Shown piece by piece: positions 23,787 through 36,500 of a stretch of 64,000 nt of DNA; the first letter of the stretch is position 1, and each line of letters begins with the position of its first letter. The notes under the pieces were generated by a model. It made no database searches and had not been told where the DNA came from. It saw only the letters and a list, made by a program, of their open reading frames with translations. The stretch is taken from NCBI GenBank assembly GCA_948470475.1, contig OX419346.1, forward strand, positions 62,001 to 126,000, read 5' to 3'. The stretch comes from Galaxea fascicularis (Eukaryota > Cnidaria > Anthozoa > Scleractinia > Euphylliidae). The position numbers were made by a program, and so were the translations under genes.

Positions 23787-23950
23787 GTTGAATATACGCT
23801 TCGTTCCAAGCCGACCTCAGAAATTTCGACCGCGACCACGCTACGCCCCTTTCAATGACACGCAATGAAAACCTGCAAACAAGACCTCAACTTTGGAAGC
23901 CTCGCTGCGGAAAATGAAGTGATCTGCCGCTAGATGTTCCCTTAAAGAGC
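23787..23950 (-). promoter_or_regulatory. Conserved proximal promoter/5' UTR of gene 2
   Basis: About 165 bp directly upstream of the gene 2 ATG aligns with the same interval upstream of gene 3 (38129-38290). Shared words on the + strand include CCTTTCAATGA, CGCAATGA, and TTAGATGTTCCCTT or its near match. Gene 4 lacks this block. No TATA box is evident. Confidence 0.55.
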
Positions 23951-25220
23951 ACCGAGGTGGAATCAGTCGATGCAAGAATCGAATGTTTTCGCGCAACGTG
24001 AAAATTTGTATTCTTGGTATAAAGGTAACACCTATTGTTTGAATCCGTAAAACATATCAAATGGCAGATGACAGTTCAGTTTACCAGGGCGAAATATGAA
24101 GCCACACTCTTGAGGAATATTGTACTCTGCACGTGCGCTAACTTTGTCAGGCGTACGAGAAGGCGCTTCTTTGCACCCATTACAAACGGAGTCCCTAGCA
24201 CATTGACGGTCCAGAAAAGACAGAGATGGTATGTGCCAGACTGCAAGGGCTCAAGTCTATTCCTTTTCCGGCTTTTCGGGCAAATCCTTCTCAGATTGCC
24301 ACGTGCTGCACATTGGAAACCAATGAACTTCAAGAGTATTTTACCAGGTGTTTTTAAAGCTGGAATTTTCGTGTAATTGTATTAACGCCAATTTGTTTTT
24401 AAGTTTTATCTGTTCTGGAGTTTTATATTTGCATTGTTGTTTTGTGGATTATTTACTGACTAGTTATTAGATTTGTAAATTAGGGTTGATTTTTCTCGAG
24501 TTATTAAGATTTACTGTACGGTGGCCAATTTACATTACAACTCCGTTGATAAAACAAAATTCTCGTGTATCACTCCCCATCCGACGCAGCACCACAGTTT
24601 CTTTACAAACTAACCCCTTTATTAATTTATTATTTATTGCAGCGCTTAACACTCTAGAGCGTTCAGGTTTCAGCTGACACTAAGCCAAACCTTACGCGTT
24701 TATATCTTGAGAACAATAACGATGATGAAAAGAAGGACTGGTCGGTAATACTTTAGCCACTTGTGGCCAGTAAGTGGATTTGGAGGTCAAACACGGCCAC
24801 GTACGTTGGCAGTAAAACAAGAGGAGAAATGGACTATTAGTCCATTCTGTATGCAAGGTGCGTCTCGCCCGGACGTCCGGTATGAAAAATATGTATTGTA
24901 GTAGGTCTCGTGGCAAGCACTGAAAATTGGGTGTCCTGCAAATGTCTTTTTTACAGGAAAATCATATGACTGTCCAAAGTTTGGGACCCGCGCGAGTGTC
25001 AAGTTATGAAGCAGGCAGAGAAAAACGGCGTTTTACATCAAATCTTAAGATTTTTACGGCCACGCTGTCTCTGAGATCAGTCGAATTGAATGACCGTTAG
25101 TTACCCCCTTAGCCATTTCCATGCCAAGCGGCATATAGGGCCCCACGGAGGTTTTTCCTACGAAGTTTCTACAGAGGCTGTTGGCCGGACAGGTTAGCCC
25201 ATCTCTCAGCTTTCACTCAA
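23951..25220. other. Intergenic region upstream of gene 2
   Basis: No gene recognised. The ORFs at 24035-24376 (+) and 24076-24333 (-) overlap each other antisense and show no known domain. Confidence 0.55.
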
Positions 25221-25224
25221 CAAT

Positions 25225-25445
25225 GATGTGTGTAAGGGTAGACCCAGTTTCATGAGAGGAGGTGAAGAAGACGGGACCTACGGTTTATAGTCCTTCAGAA
25301 CTACGGTTTATAGTTCGCGAGAGGAGTAGAAAGTCTAACCATTTGCAGATGACTTTACAAAGGCAGCACTTTTTCTCAGTTATTGAAAACCCTGAGTGTT
25401 GGTCCGGCCGGAGCTTGAACCCGCGACCTTCCACACGGAAAATTT
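25225..25445 (-). mobile_element. tRNA-related SINE fragment
   Basis: Read on the - strand, a B-box-like GCGGGTTCAAGCTCC is followed by CGGCCGGACCAACACTCAGGG and a non-coding body ending near 25225. The A-box half of the tRNA-like head is not recognisable, so it is probably truncated. Part of the body (ACGGTTTATAGT) is locally doubled. Confidence 0.6.
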
Positions 25446-26532
25446 ACAAAATAATGTCCCCTGACCAGATCATGCAATCAGCGTCAGTCCAAATCATGTA
25501 AGCAAACTATAAATACCGAAAATTTCCTCACTTCAAGATTTCAGTCGACAAGCGGCGAGTGGAAAATCAATTGTGGTACCCTGAGTTTAAGTTTTGAAAT
25601 TTTTATGACATCACATGAAAACCAGTCATTGTACTCTGTGGAAAAGATTGCTATTTATGTCGATAGGTGGCGCAACAGGGAGTTAATTAAAGGGGAATTT
25701 AGATCCACGGCTGAGAGAGAGGTGACTGTCCCTTCAGGGTTCTTTTACCATCAAGTGGACCTTCAGTCAGGAACACGAGGGTTATCATAGATGTTGCATG
25801 ACCTATTTAACAACAGGTAGAACTCGAAGCTCGAATTGGCCCTGACAGCTGTGCGAATTGTCGTATACGAATTGCGAAGATCAATATCTTGGACAACTCG
25901 TATACTAAGGTAAGTCTTCGATATAGACCGCCAGAGACTTTTCGCACCTTTACAACCTAAAAACCATTTGACTTTCTAGAAGTGTTTTTTCCAAAATCAC
26001 GTGAAAATAGCGTTCGTAATGACTCGCAGTAATGGCAAACACATTTTAACAAGGGAACAGTTTTCAGTTACCTCACATATTTACCGTAAAGTGTCTATAT
26101 TGCGTAACCGGTCAACCTTGCTGGAAGGCGATCAGTCAGCCACTCCCAACAATGACCTGACTACTGCATACATCACTTTGACTGTCATGAGTTCTCAGAA
26201 AATTACCACAATTATTGGTGGTCAAACCACGGCATAACAAGAGGGTTTACGATCGTTATCTCACCAACCCTTTATTTTGGGTTCTTACTTACGAGCCACC
26301 GTAAAAATACGTCATGACCTAAAACAAATCTTTTGTTGCTTGGGTCCGTGGTTTTTACGCCGCGGTTAATAGTTATGATGCAACCATTGCTAGACTTCCT
26401 CTAGATCCAAAGCCATTTCCCACGGATGCAAAGATCCAAGGTCTTTATTCTGAAGGCGAAAGTATTGACTCTGAATCAAAAGTTTTTTTGTCGAATCCAA
26501 AGTGCGTACGTCACATTTAATGTTTTGTACTC

Positions 26533-26683
26533 CAGGCCCTGGTTGTTCAAAGACTGGATAGCGCTATCCACCGGATAAATATCTATCCAGTGGATAGTGC
26601 AATTAGCTTTCCCATTACTTATCCGTTGGATAGTGATTTATCCGGTGGATAGCGCTATCCAACGTTTGAACAACCGGGGCCTG
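26533..26683. mobile_element. MITE with long inverted repeats
   Basis: About 150 bp. The left end CAGGCCCTGGTTGTTCAAA is mirrored by the right end, CAGGCCCCGGTTGTTCAAA on the other strand. Each arm contains GGATAGCGCTATCCACCGGA. No clear target duplication. It sits in a patch of degenerate ATCCAAAG repeats (26400-26760). Confidence 0.8.
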
Positions 26684-26904
26684 ATCTAAAGTTTTCATGA
26701 CGCATCCAAAAGTTTTGAACTCCAGATCCAAAGTTTTTAGTTAAATTCTTGTTCTTTTGACATCGTAGTTTCATCAAAACCATAACACAGACACCGGTGA
26801 TAGCCATGCTGACCATAGGGAATGATACGTTTTGGTTTTAAAATGTTTATCATCGCTGTTGTACATCCTGCGAGAGAATGCAGGCAGCCTTTAAATGCAA
26901 AGCA

Positions 26905-27560
26905 GTGTCCCTTTATTCAGCAAACTCCAAACATATAGTTTAAACACAATGCCTTACACTACCTCGATAAATTCCCACCAGTTACATTTCGGGAATGTCC
27001 TTTAAATAAGACGCACTATCAATTCATAACTTCTCGTTTTACCTTCAAGTAAATTCTCACAGTTACCTTCTATCCTGAGGACATATATTGAATATTGCTA
27101 ATATTTCTGAAGATCTAACTGAGCTTCTGTGAAGGCAATAAGGCGTGTTGCGTGGCTACTTGCAACTGCAAAGCACATACGCAAAAGCATCCGGTTTCTT
27201 AGTTTCACCTCTAAAACGCCTCTGAACTATCTAAAACAAATAAAACAAACACAGTCGAACCGACAGACATCCTATTTAAGATGCTTTTGCGTTATTCGGT
27301 AAGGTCACGCTACAAAATTACCGCTTTTATTAACCGTACTGTTCAAACAAGTCCCAACAACCGCCTTTTGCTACCTTCCTTTGATAATTAACCTTTCTCT
27401 TACAACCGTATTTTAGCCGTCCTCAAGTAGATGGTCAAACAGTCAGCTTTACCACTTTAAATTCAACAGTGGAACTTCAGTCGCTTTTACCCGGATGCTA
27501 TATATGCTATATATGACTATAAACACAATGTTACGCTATGTAACAAACACTGGTATGTGC
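26905..27560 (-). other. Gene 3 3' flank, homologous to the gene 4 3' flank
   Basis: Aligns, diverged, with 39400-40095 (shared words such as CACCAGTTACA and CCGTCCT). Probably 3' UTR; in gene 4 the matching part is pushed about 2 kb further from the stop. Confidence 0.55.
26912..26917 (-). terminator. Candidate distal polyadenylation signal of gene 3
   Basis: AATAAA on the transcribed strand, followed downstream by DNA unlike gene 4's flank. The same motif in the same context (TTTATTCAG) occurs at 39404 downstream of gene 4, which favours function. A nearer AATAAA exists at 27326-27331. Confidence 0.4.
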
Positions 27561-27562
27561 CC

Positions 27563-30500
27563 TTAACGATAGTAGATCCACAGGTACACCAGACAAATGA
27601 TAAGCAAGACGCTCATGATTCGTAACAGCCACTTCAGTTCTTGGCTCTCCTCCTCAAACTGTACCACAGTAAGCTTAACTTTGCCACGTGTTGCCATGCC
27701 AACAGCGTCAGACTCGTCTTTCAGAGCTTCATTTGGTTTGTGCTGCTTCTCAACTGCGTTGGTGGTTTCTGCCCCATCCAATGAGGTTTCCATGCATGTG
27801 GGTCCACCAGGTTCACCTGAAATTACCCAATACAACAAACGTATACCTGCCAACTCTAACACCTTAAGCGTGACTATCACGCCCGCGGGTTGATGCCAAC
27901 GGACCAATTTTCTCACACCTGGTTGGAAAATATGAGCTATTACAGCCACAACTGACACAGTTTCCAAAAATATATAAATTCAAACCAATGCCAGAAGAGA
28001 AAGGTCCATGTAAAATGAGTAAATGACGATACTTTCCCCCAAATCTCTAATTTTTGAAGGAAAGACACTGGGGACGTAATAAGTTTCTTGAGATTACCGC
28101 TGAATTATTCGGAACATCTACGAAAATCATCGAGTGGCTTCGTGAGTCAAGACGGATATGATTGACTCGTCATCGGAAATCCTGGAACTCCCAGAATAGA
28201 AACCGCACGTCTTTGAGTCAGAAAAAGTTGGCAGGTATACACTCAGATAATTGCTCAAAAGAACAATCAGTGAGCAATTATCAGTGAGCAGTAGCTAGTC
28301 GATGTGGCAAACATCAAGTTCCGTTCTAAAGAGTTCAACAGTTTTTCATATTGTCTTCATTTCTGGCAACATGCTCCACATCAAAACATGTATTGTACTA
28401 AATATCACTTTTTCTTGTTATTCTAAATAACAAGTAATTATCAGGAACACTTATTCTTTGAAGCACCAAATCCAAAAAAATTTAAAAATAGCAATAATTA
28501 ATGTATTTTTTCCTCTAAAAATGATGTTGACTTAATCGTCTAACACAAACACGTCTTACCACTCTTTCCCGCAAGCACACCGAGGGCAACCCCGCCATTT
28601 TCAACCTTCTCTGCATCATATACTTCTCCAATGGCCCCATGTGAGATTGGAGGGTCATTGATGGTACTCCAGGTCAGGCCACCAAGCTCACTTTGTGGAA
28701 TTTTCTTTGTAAAATAGCTGACCACAACCATTACAAAGCCACTGACTGCAAAAATGATGATTGCTAGAAATGGAAAGAACAGAAACAGTTATGGAAATGT
28801 TCAGCAGGGAGAAAGGATGGTGCCGTGGTGAGAGCACTCACCTTCCACCAATGTGGCCCGGGTTTGATTCCCGGACTCGGCGTCATATGTGGGTTAAGTT
28901 TGTTGTTGGTTGTCTTCTCTGCTCCGAGAGGTTTCCTCTGGGTACTCCGGTTTTCCCTTCTCCTCAAAAGCCAACACTTCTAAATTCCAATTCGATCCGG
29001 AATGCTTGAACGTTAATACAAAGCCCCTGGCTCGGGAGATTGGGCAACCACTCCTCACGCTATCCAGCTTAAATAATAATATTGCAATTGTGCATGGCCA
29101 TTGCTTTTAACCAGTTACATAACCAAGTTGCCTTACCAAAGATGCCAACAAGCACAGGAAAAAGTGATCTCCCATGTTCTTTTTGATAGTTGACATGTTA
29201 TGGTTTGTCCTTACAGCTACCAGTATTCTGTAATTTGCCAGTGTTGCTTTGTTTTTGGTCATGTGACACTCAATTGAAAACTGCTAGTTGTGATATTACA
29301 GTAATTTCCAAAAAATTACTTACCATAAAACATGAAGTGCATTTTTGCAAACCCAGGACGATCATCTTCTTTCCCACAGGAAGGTGCTGGGAAGATGTTT
29401 CCAACGATAAACTTGGTCATTCCCATGAAAAACCCAATGACAAGTCCTGAGAGAGCTCCAGCTGCCGTCAGTCCAGTCCACAGGATACCCAACCCAAACA
29501 CCATGGTGATGGGTGGAGCAAGATATGACTGGACAGTCTGGATGTAAACAAACAGCTGTGTACCGGCAGAGCCTGGAAACAACAATACATAACATGCTCA
29601 TTAAGTATTGCGATTACTCTAAGACAACAGGAGCAACTCCCATCAGCATCTGAAACAATGGTATTAAATGATACCTTGGATAATTGGCAACCAACACAAG
29701 CTGACACCAACAAGGAGGGCTACTACCACGCGACCAACAATGACCTGTTCACGTTCCCCAGCCTGAAACACGCAAGGCATAATGCCATCATGATAGACTG
29801 ATTGCACATGAGAAAAAAAAAAGGATTACCCTGAATCAATCAAATTTTGTATAAATGAAAGCTCCTGTACCCTGGGCCTTATGCGCAGCCATACATCAAC
29901 AGTGAAGATGGTTGCACTGCTGTTGAATGCTGAGGACAGTGAGGACATAAGAGCTGCCATCATGACGGCCATCATCAAACCAACCAATCCAACTGGAAGC
30001 ACATTCAGAACCAGCCTGCAAAATTTTTAATTTTAATTTTTATTTTAAATAACACAAGGATTAAGAGGCAGAGGAATGTGAAATGACACTACCATGCACT
30101 TTAATCTACAGTCAAGCTCCAAATAAAGTTGCAGTCATCACCAAAATGATTGCACTTGAGGACAGGAAAGAATCCCACATTATGCCAGTGGTACATTTTA
30201 TGACACACACTGTACCGTAAGTAAATATTACTACTCTACAGCTTATTTTATAAGTAATTAAACTACTAAAGTGAGGCTTTAACTTACTTACTTAGGATAA
30301 GCATTGTTGGTGCAGCCCCATTCATTTCCACAGTGATGTTTACAACTCTCTGGGTCTGGACAAGCAATGACATCAGGGTACAGGACACGAGCAATCATTC
30401 CAGGCATCACCATGATAAAAATTGGCAACATTTTGAGGAAACCAGCCAGAATAGAGGCTGCTTTGGCTTGGACGTTGTCCTTGGCACTAAGGGCTCGCTG

Positions 30501-33500
30501 GACAATGACCTAAGATTTGGGACAGAGATTGACACTACTATTAAAATTAAAGCTGTTGTCACCAGCGTTCAATTCTCAGGAAAATAAAAGTGTTGACATT
30601 CTGCACCAAGTAATACAATAATCATTTGTATCACCAATAAAACCTTTCTACTTTTGGGAACCAGTCCAACCATTACTGTTTTTAGAGTGGCATCTACCTT
30701 CCTTAAATATAAACCTGTAAACAAGGAAGGCCTGTCACCAATCTTTGGAGTACTGTATACGTAGGCTGGGATGTGCAAGAATAGACCACATACTGTTATT
30801 GTGGTGCAGTCAATATGCTGGTTTTCTAACAAACTAGACAGGGATCAAAATCAATTTCCCTGCCCCTGGCTCTTGATGACAGCATGTCAAATGGCAAGAC
30901 AGTTTGGCTTCAGACGACAACAACAACTTTATTCAAGGGATTCCCTTCTAAATTAAACAACAATTAATTTTCCAGTGATACATGCTTCTTATGCTGTTTT
31001 GTTCCTGTATGCACAAAAAATAAAAATGGTAATAATACAGTGTAAGAAAGTACTTGGTGTAGGAGCCATCTAGAATGAATCTAAGAAAACCAAAATTGTA
31101 CTTGCAAACAAAAGGCACAGTTTGAAATGTACACCTTCTTTAAACTTATACCTGATCAGTACACCAGTACCAAACACCCATGATTGGCAGTGTAGTCCAC
31201 AGACCCAACCAGGGGTAGTCTGGGTCATCAATTGGTCGGAACATGTTTCCCCAGTAAGGTGTCAACTTGAAACAAGCTGTGGTCATATTGGATGTAGTGG
31301 CATTGATTCCAGTAGTGAGGTTACCTGCTGTTGCACTCACAGATTTACCAATAGCAGTTCCATACAAGTCCCACATGGCATTGTAACCACCAACCTTGAT
31401 AAAACCTATGAACAAAGGTCAACAGTTCATACAGGCATTAATCTGTATTAAGTCTTACTACTAATAGCTATGTTTTGGTGATTCTGTTATTTAGTTCTTT
31501 ATCTTCACTTTTTTTTTTATTGTATACATTTTTAAGAATTATTTGTTCTGTAATTTATTTCTTTAGTAAGTGTTTAATATGTAAAATGCCCTTTTTTCTG
31601 ACCACATACTTACTTTCAATTAAAATATGGTGGTCACCCAACTAGTTTAGCTCTTTAGTTATTTTGGGTGACCAGCAACTGTATGTATTTTTAATTTCTT
31701 TCCTGTTTAATTTGTACTTAATGTAATTTTACAGTTCAAATAAACCTTGTTGTTGTTGTTGTTATTGCACTGCAACATAGCATTACATTGATTTGATGGA
31801 ATACTTGTTCGGAAGCCTTTGCATCTGCCTTACAATGAATTAGTGCAGTGTACATTGGGGGCTGGGGAGGGGGTGGCTGGGGGAAGGGTAAGGTTGAAAA
31901 ATAACAAAACAATTTTAAAACCTTATCAAGGCCTCTTGATTTTCTGAATTTAACCCTTTCCTCCCTAAGAGTGACTTTATAGATTTTACGCCATCTAACA
32001 CCAGACCATTTTACTCTTCAAAGAGAGACCCCTCAGGGGTTAAAGGGTTAAGGGGCAAATACAAAGGAACATTAAACATTCCAACAATTGTCTGCAAAGT
32101 CTAATGGTAATTTATTCACCCTGGCAGTAATCATCTCTTGCAACACTAGTGTGATGGATGACGATAATAATGATGATGATGTTGATCACTGAAATAAATT
32201 CTTGTGACACAGACTCTGACCACTGCCTGACCTTACTGTAGTTAAACTTTTCTTTAAGCTTTGTCAAGCTATGTCAATCACATTGTCAGGTCTTACAACA
32301 AGACAAAAAGCCTTATAATCAACTGATTATTTCAAAGATTTACAGCCAGGTCCCTGTTCCCACTTACTCAAGACAGATAGAACTATTGCGCCACCAATCA
32401 TGATAGTACACTGTAACACATCAGTGTAGATGACAGCTGTCAAACCACCTGTGAACAAAAAGCAAGAGTTAAAAGACTTCCATACATTATTAAAAGATAA
32501 AAGTAGTTAGGTACCAAGGACATTCAGAGGCATATCTTGGTGAGGTTAATCCCCCATCCCATGCAAGAAATACAAATCCATCACTAGCAAATCCTTAAAA
32601 CCAAACAACGGCTACTCCAGACTGCTAGAACAAAACATCAGCTAAAAACAGTATAGTACTTTTAATTTACCTAACAGAGTGTAAACAGCAGTGATGGCCA
32701 AAACGCAAGCAGCAGAAACATAAACATTCCAACCAACTGCTTCATACAAAAATACACTGCCTGCATAGATATCCACCTGCAATTACCAAACAATAATCCA
32801 CTCAGTGGATTGGTTTTATGACAAATAAAATCACTATTTAGCTATTTTACAAATACACATCAATGGGATTGGCTTTGTTCTTATGATCAGGGCCCACAAT
32901 GAAGACACAGCTGAACTGAACTCAATCAATTAAGCTTTACTTCACTGCCAACATCAATAAAACCCTTATACAGCGTACGCAGTGTGCATACTGGTAATAC
33001 TAAGTTAAAGATGCCAATAAATTATTGAATATATACAAGAGAATTATGCAGAACTTCCTAACTTTATTTCTTAAAAAGACTACCGTTACAACACATCTGC
33101 AAAATTATAATTACAATCATGGTGACTGTTGAATACATGCAGTTACCTTTTTGTCTTGGTTATGCATAAATGTTATTCACTTCAAAGTTCATTCTTTTTC
33201 AGTTTATTTTAGCTGTCTAGCAGATCCAGCATCAATCAAACTTCATTCAGTTCAACAACATTCATAAAAAATAAGACATACCGAAGTCTTTGTGAATACA
33301 TAGGAAATCAAGGCCACAGCAGTCAAATAAGTTCTGACCCACTGACTCTGAAATCTCTTTTGCAAGTATTCAGGCATAGTGAACACCTAAAGACGGAAAA
33401 ATGACAAAATTGAAACAGAATTGAAACAATGGTGGCTTTAATTCAGACATTTATAGCATACACATAGCATTAAAAAAATAACTGTTAGTGTTGGGAAGGG

Positions 33501-36500
33501 AGAAGGTGGGGGTGACAGGGGTTAATGGAACAATTCCTTCAACAGCAACTGAGAATTCTAAGAGGCAAGGTCCTTTTACAACTCTAATTTTTATTTACTA
33601 ACCCGTGACCTCAAGTAGATTGGCACAAAAACCCATCCAAGAAGCAACAGAATCCAACAGGCCTAGAAAAATAACACATACAAGACACACTTATCTCACT
33701 GGAAACCAGTCACAGTCATTTCATGTTGGCTAATTCCCAAGCTCATGTTTTCTTGAAGGAATTTTGCTTCTGTCATGTGTTTGAGAAAGTCTCCTGCAAC
33801 AGCTGCCTCTTTTTTAAATGATCAATCAAATTGGCGCAAGCTTTTCACAGCAACAAATTAAACACACTGCACCAGGAAACAATTCACATATATACCTACA
33901 GAGTGTTCTGTAAGTAATTGTTGCTGCTGCTTTGTTGTTCAATGTAAAATGTTGAAAAATTACACAACTCAGCCTACAGCTGTACTCAACAGGTTTTTAT
34001 CAAAAAAAAGTACTGAGAAATAATGACAAGGAATTTCATAGGAGTGAGAGGTTCAGACTAAAATTTTGCATACACCTGTAATCTAATGTTGTTTTTGATG
34101 CTCTTCTTCTCTTGTCTTTACTACACCTTACCTGCCACTCATATGACACAACACCAATCCCAGTTGCAGCTCCTGATCCAGCCAAACCAACAAAATGCTC
34201 ACTACCAATGTTACTGGCAAACAAACTGGGTCCAACCTGTTATTTAAATAATATTTAATACTTATATTGCACACATATCACTGATCAACATTAAGATATA
34301 CCAGATTTCAAAAGAATGAATTTTTGGATGGGGATTGATCGACAGTGTTGTTAGGCCTGACCGGCTTTTTATAATGATCATAGTGGTTCATTCACTCATG
34401 AAGAACTCATACATGTAAACAACCTGCTCATTTATTCCCCATGTGAGGTAAATGGCTGAAATTCTTACAGTCACAAGTACCATAACTGCAGTGGAACTCT
34501 GATTTTACGATCGTTGATTTAACAATATTCCTGATTAACAATCAACATTCTGTGTCTCGGCAAAAGTTACTAACAATAAATTGTATGGAGTAGAATCCCA
34601 ATTGAACAATAATTTGGTTCAACGATATTTGCGGTATATTACAATGGAAATTTAGCGACCCAAGCAAAAAGTTTTTCCCATTACAGTGATATAATTAATA
34701 TCACATACCGTGTCCATAACAGAGTGACAAACACCTAGCAATTACAAAGTTTTATTTAGTTACAGTAATCCTTTGTCCAATAGTGTCTCATGTACAGGTA
34801 TTTTGTTGCAGAGACTTATTGATTTTATAATGATATTAAAAGTTGCTTTGCCACCAAATTGTTAAATCAGGAGTTCGTTTACAATGACTCACCGCCCACC
34901 ACATCACAGAACGTCCTGCCAAAAAGTAGGTTTCTGCAGTTTCTTCAGCCATCCTATTTTTCCTGCACTTGGACTGTAGAAAAAAAATTATTATAATAAA
35001 CTAATAGAATTTCTACTTCATTGTTGTATGTAGTTATACATAATGATATCACTCTAATTCAGGCTATTTTCCTTTCACCTCCAGCCATGGCAACTAACTT
35101 TCCATGTATTCGGCCTCATTATTAACAACAATACAATATTAGTACATGTACTTTTACCTTCCAAATAGAAATAAAATTGAAACCAAATGGTCTCTTTTCA
35201 GTCTTGACCTAACTCAGTCAATTAAAGAAAACAAATATCTTACATTTACTCTTTTTTATGCTTGATTTCAGAGCAAAATCCTCACACAGTCTTTGTGAAG
35301 CTATGGATATGAATGCAGACTTGCCTCATTTTCAATAGAAAAAGTGTCTGGGTCCTTTCCTCTCAAGTAGCTCAATGCATGAACATGTCAGCACACGAAA
35401 ATAACACCTGATACCATGCAGTGGCGGGAGATGGATTGCCATAGGATTACAATACGTAAGCTCAACTTTCAAAACATCAGTCGATTATATCAGCTTCAAC
35501 AGCTAGCTGGCATTCATACATTAATAAGTCTTAGCCTTTGCTGTCTCCTCTGTGACTGCTTTTTGATGCTACTGAGCCATACGCTGAGGCCCAGTTGGAT
35601 GTCACTCGAACGGAAGTCAACTGCGGGCATTAAAGTTTACTTGTCAGGCTTTGACGTACTGGAGCAATAATCAGCTGCCCCGTATGCTGCACATTTGATG
35701 CTCCCCCTCATAGTTTCCCCATATGACTTGGCACACAAACTTAGACATGTTCAAATTCTTCTGGTGGACACCGTCCCAACAATTTTCAATATCCACAGAT
35801 AGGCAAGAACGTCATACTAGCCCACATATAAGGCACTAATATTACAATCCTATATGACATCGCACACAAACATAATACACCCTTGCTTCGGCCTTTTCGC
35901 ACCTTTTCGCCATATTGTGACTACCCAGGCCCTCAGCAACGCGAGGTGGCCCTGGGGCGAAATCCCCGATGAGGAAGTACGTCAGGGGTAATTCCTCTTT
36001 TAATTTTGGACATTGAACCGCATTAAATACCAAATTCAATTAACAGTTTTCAGATTGGTTGAAACTGAAAGCTGAAAGCAAACAGAGAAAGGCACAAAAG
36101 CCTAAAACCGAAATTCCCAATGCTCATTTCGTGTCGGCCGCAGTCTACATTAAATGTTTTCTTTAAGTCACGTTTTTTTTTTTCGTTTTGGCATCTGAGG
36201 TCACTGACATTTCCATTACAGTTCGGTTTTTGAAGCATTTTTTGGATTCTGCGGAGCCTTTTAAGCTTAAACTGAAAAAGGGTATAATATTCCATGCACA
36301 GTCTGTCATGAATTAAAGCCCAAGGTACTCTGATCAGCCTTATAAACGCGTGGTCTGTTACTGTGATGAAAGAGTTCTGATAAAAATATTACTTTCAAAC
36401 TCAGAAAACCGTGAACAATAGAAACATTTCAAGAAAGTCGATCGGCATTGTGTTGGGAAAGAAAATCGATTCAATACAAGATATCTAGACCGCAACCTTT

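Noticed and set aside
24035..24376. 113-residue + strand ORF with an overlapping 85-residue - strand ORF
   Set aside because: No known domain, no splice context, and each is a shadow of the other.
28815..28885. Possible tRNA gene
   Set aside because: A and B boxes are present, but acceptor and anticodon stems do not pair and a SINE body follows.
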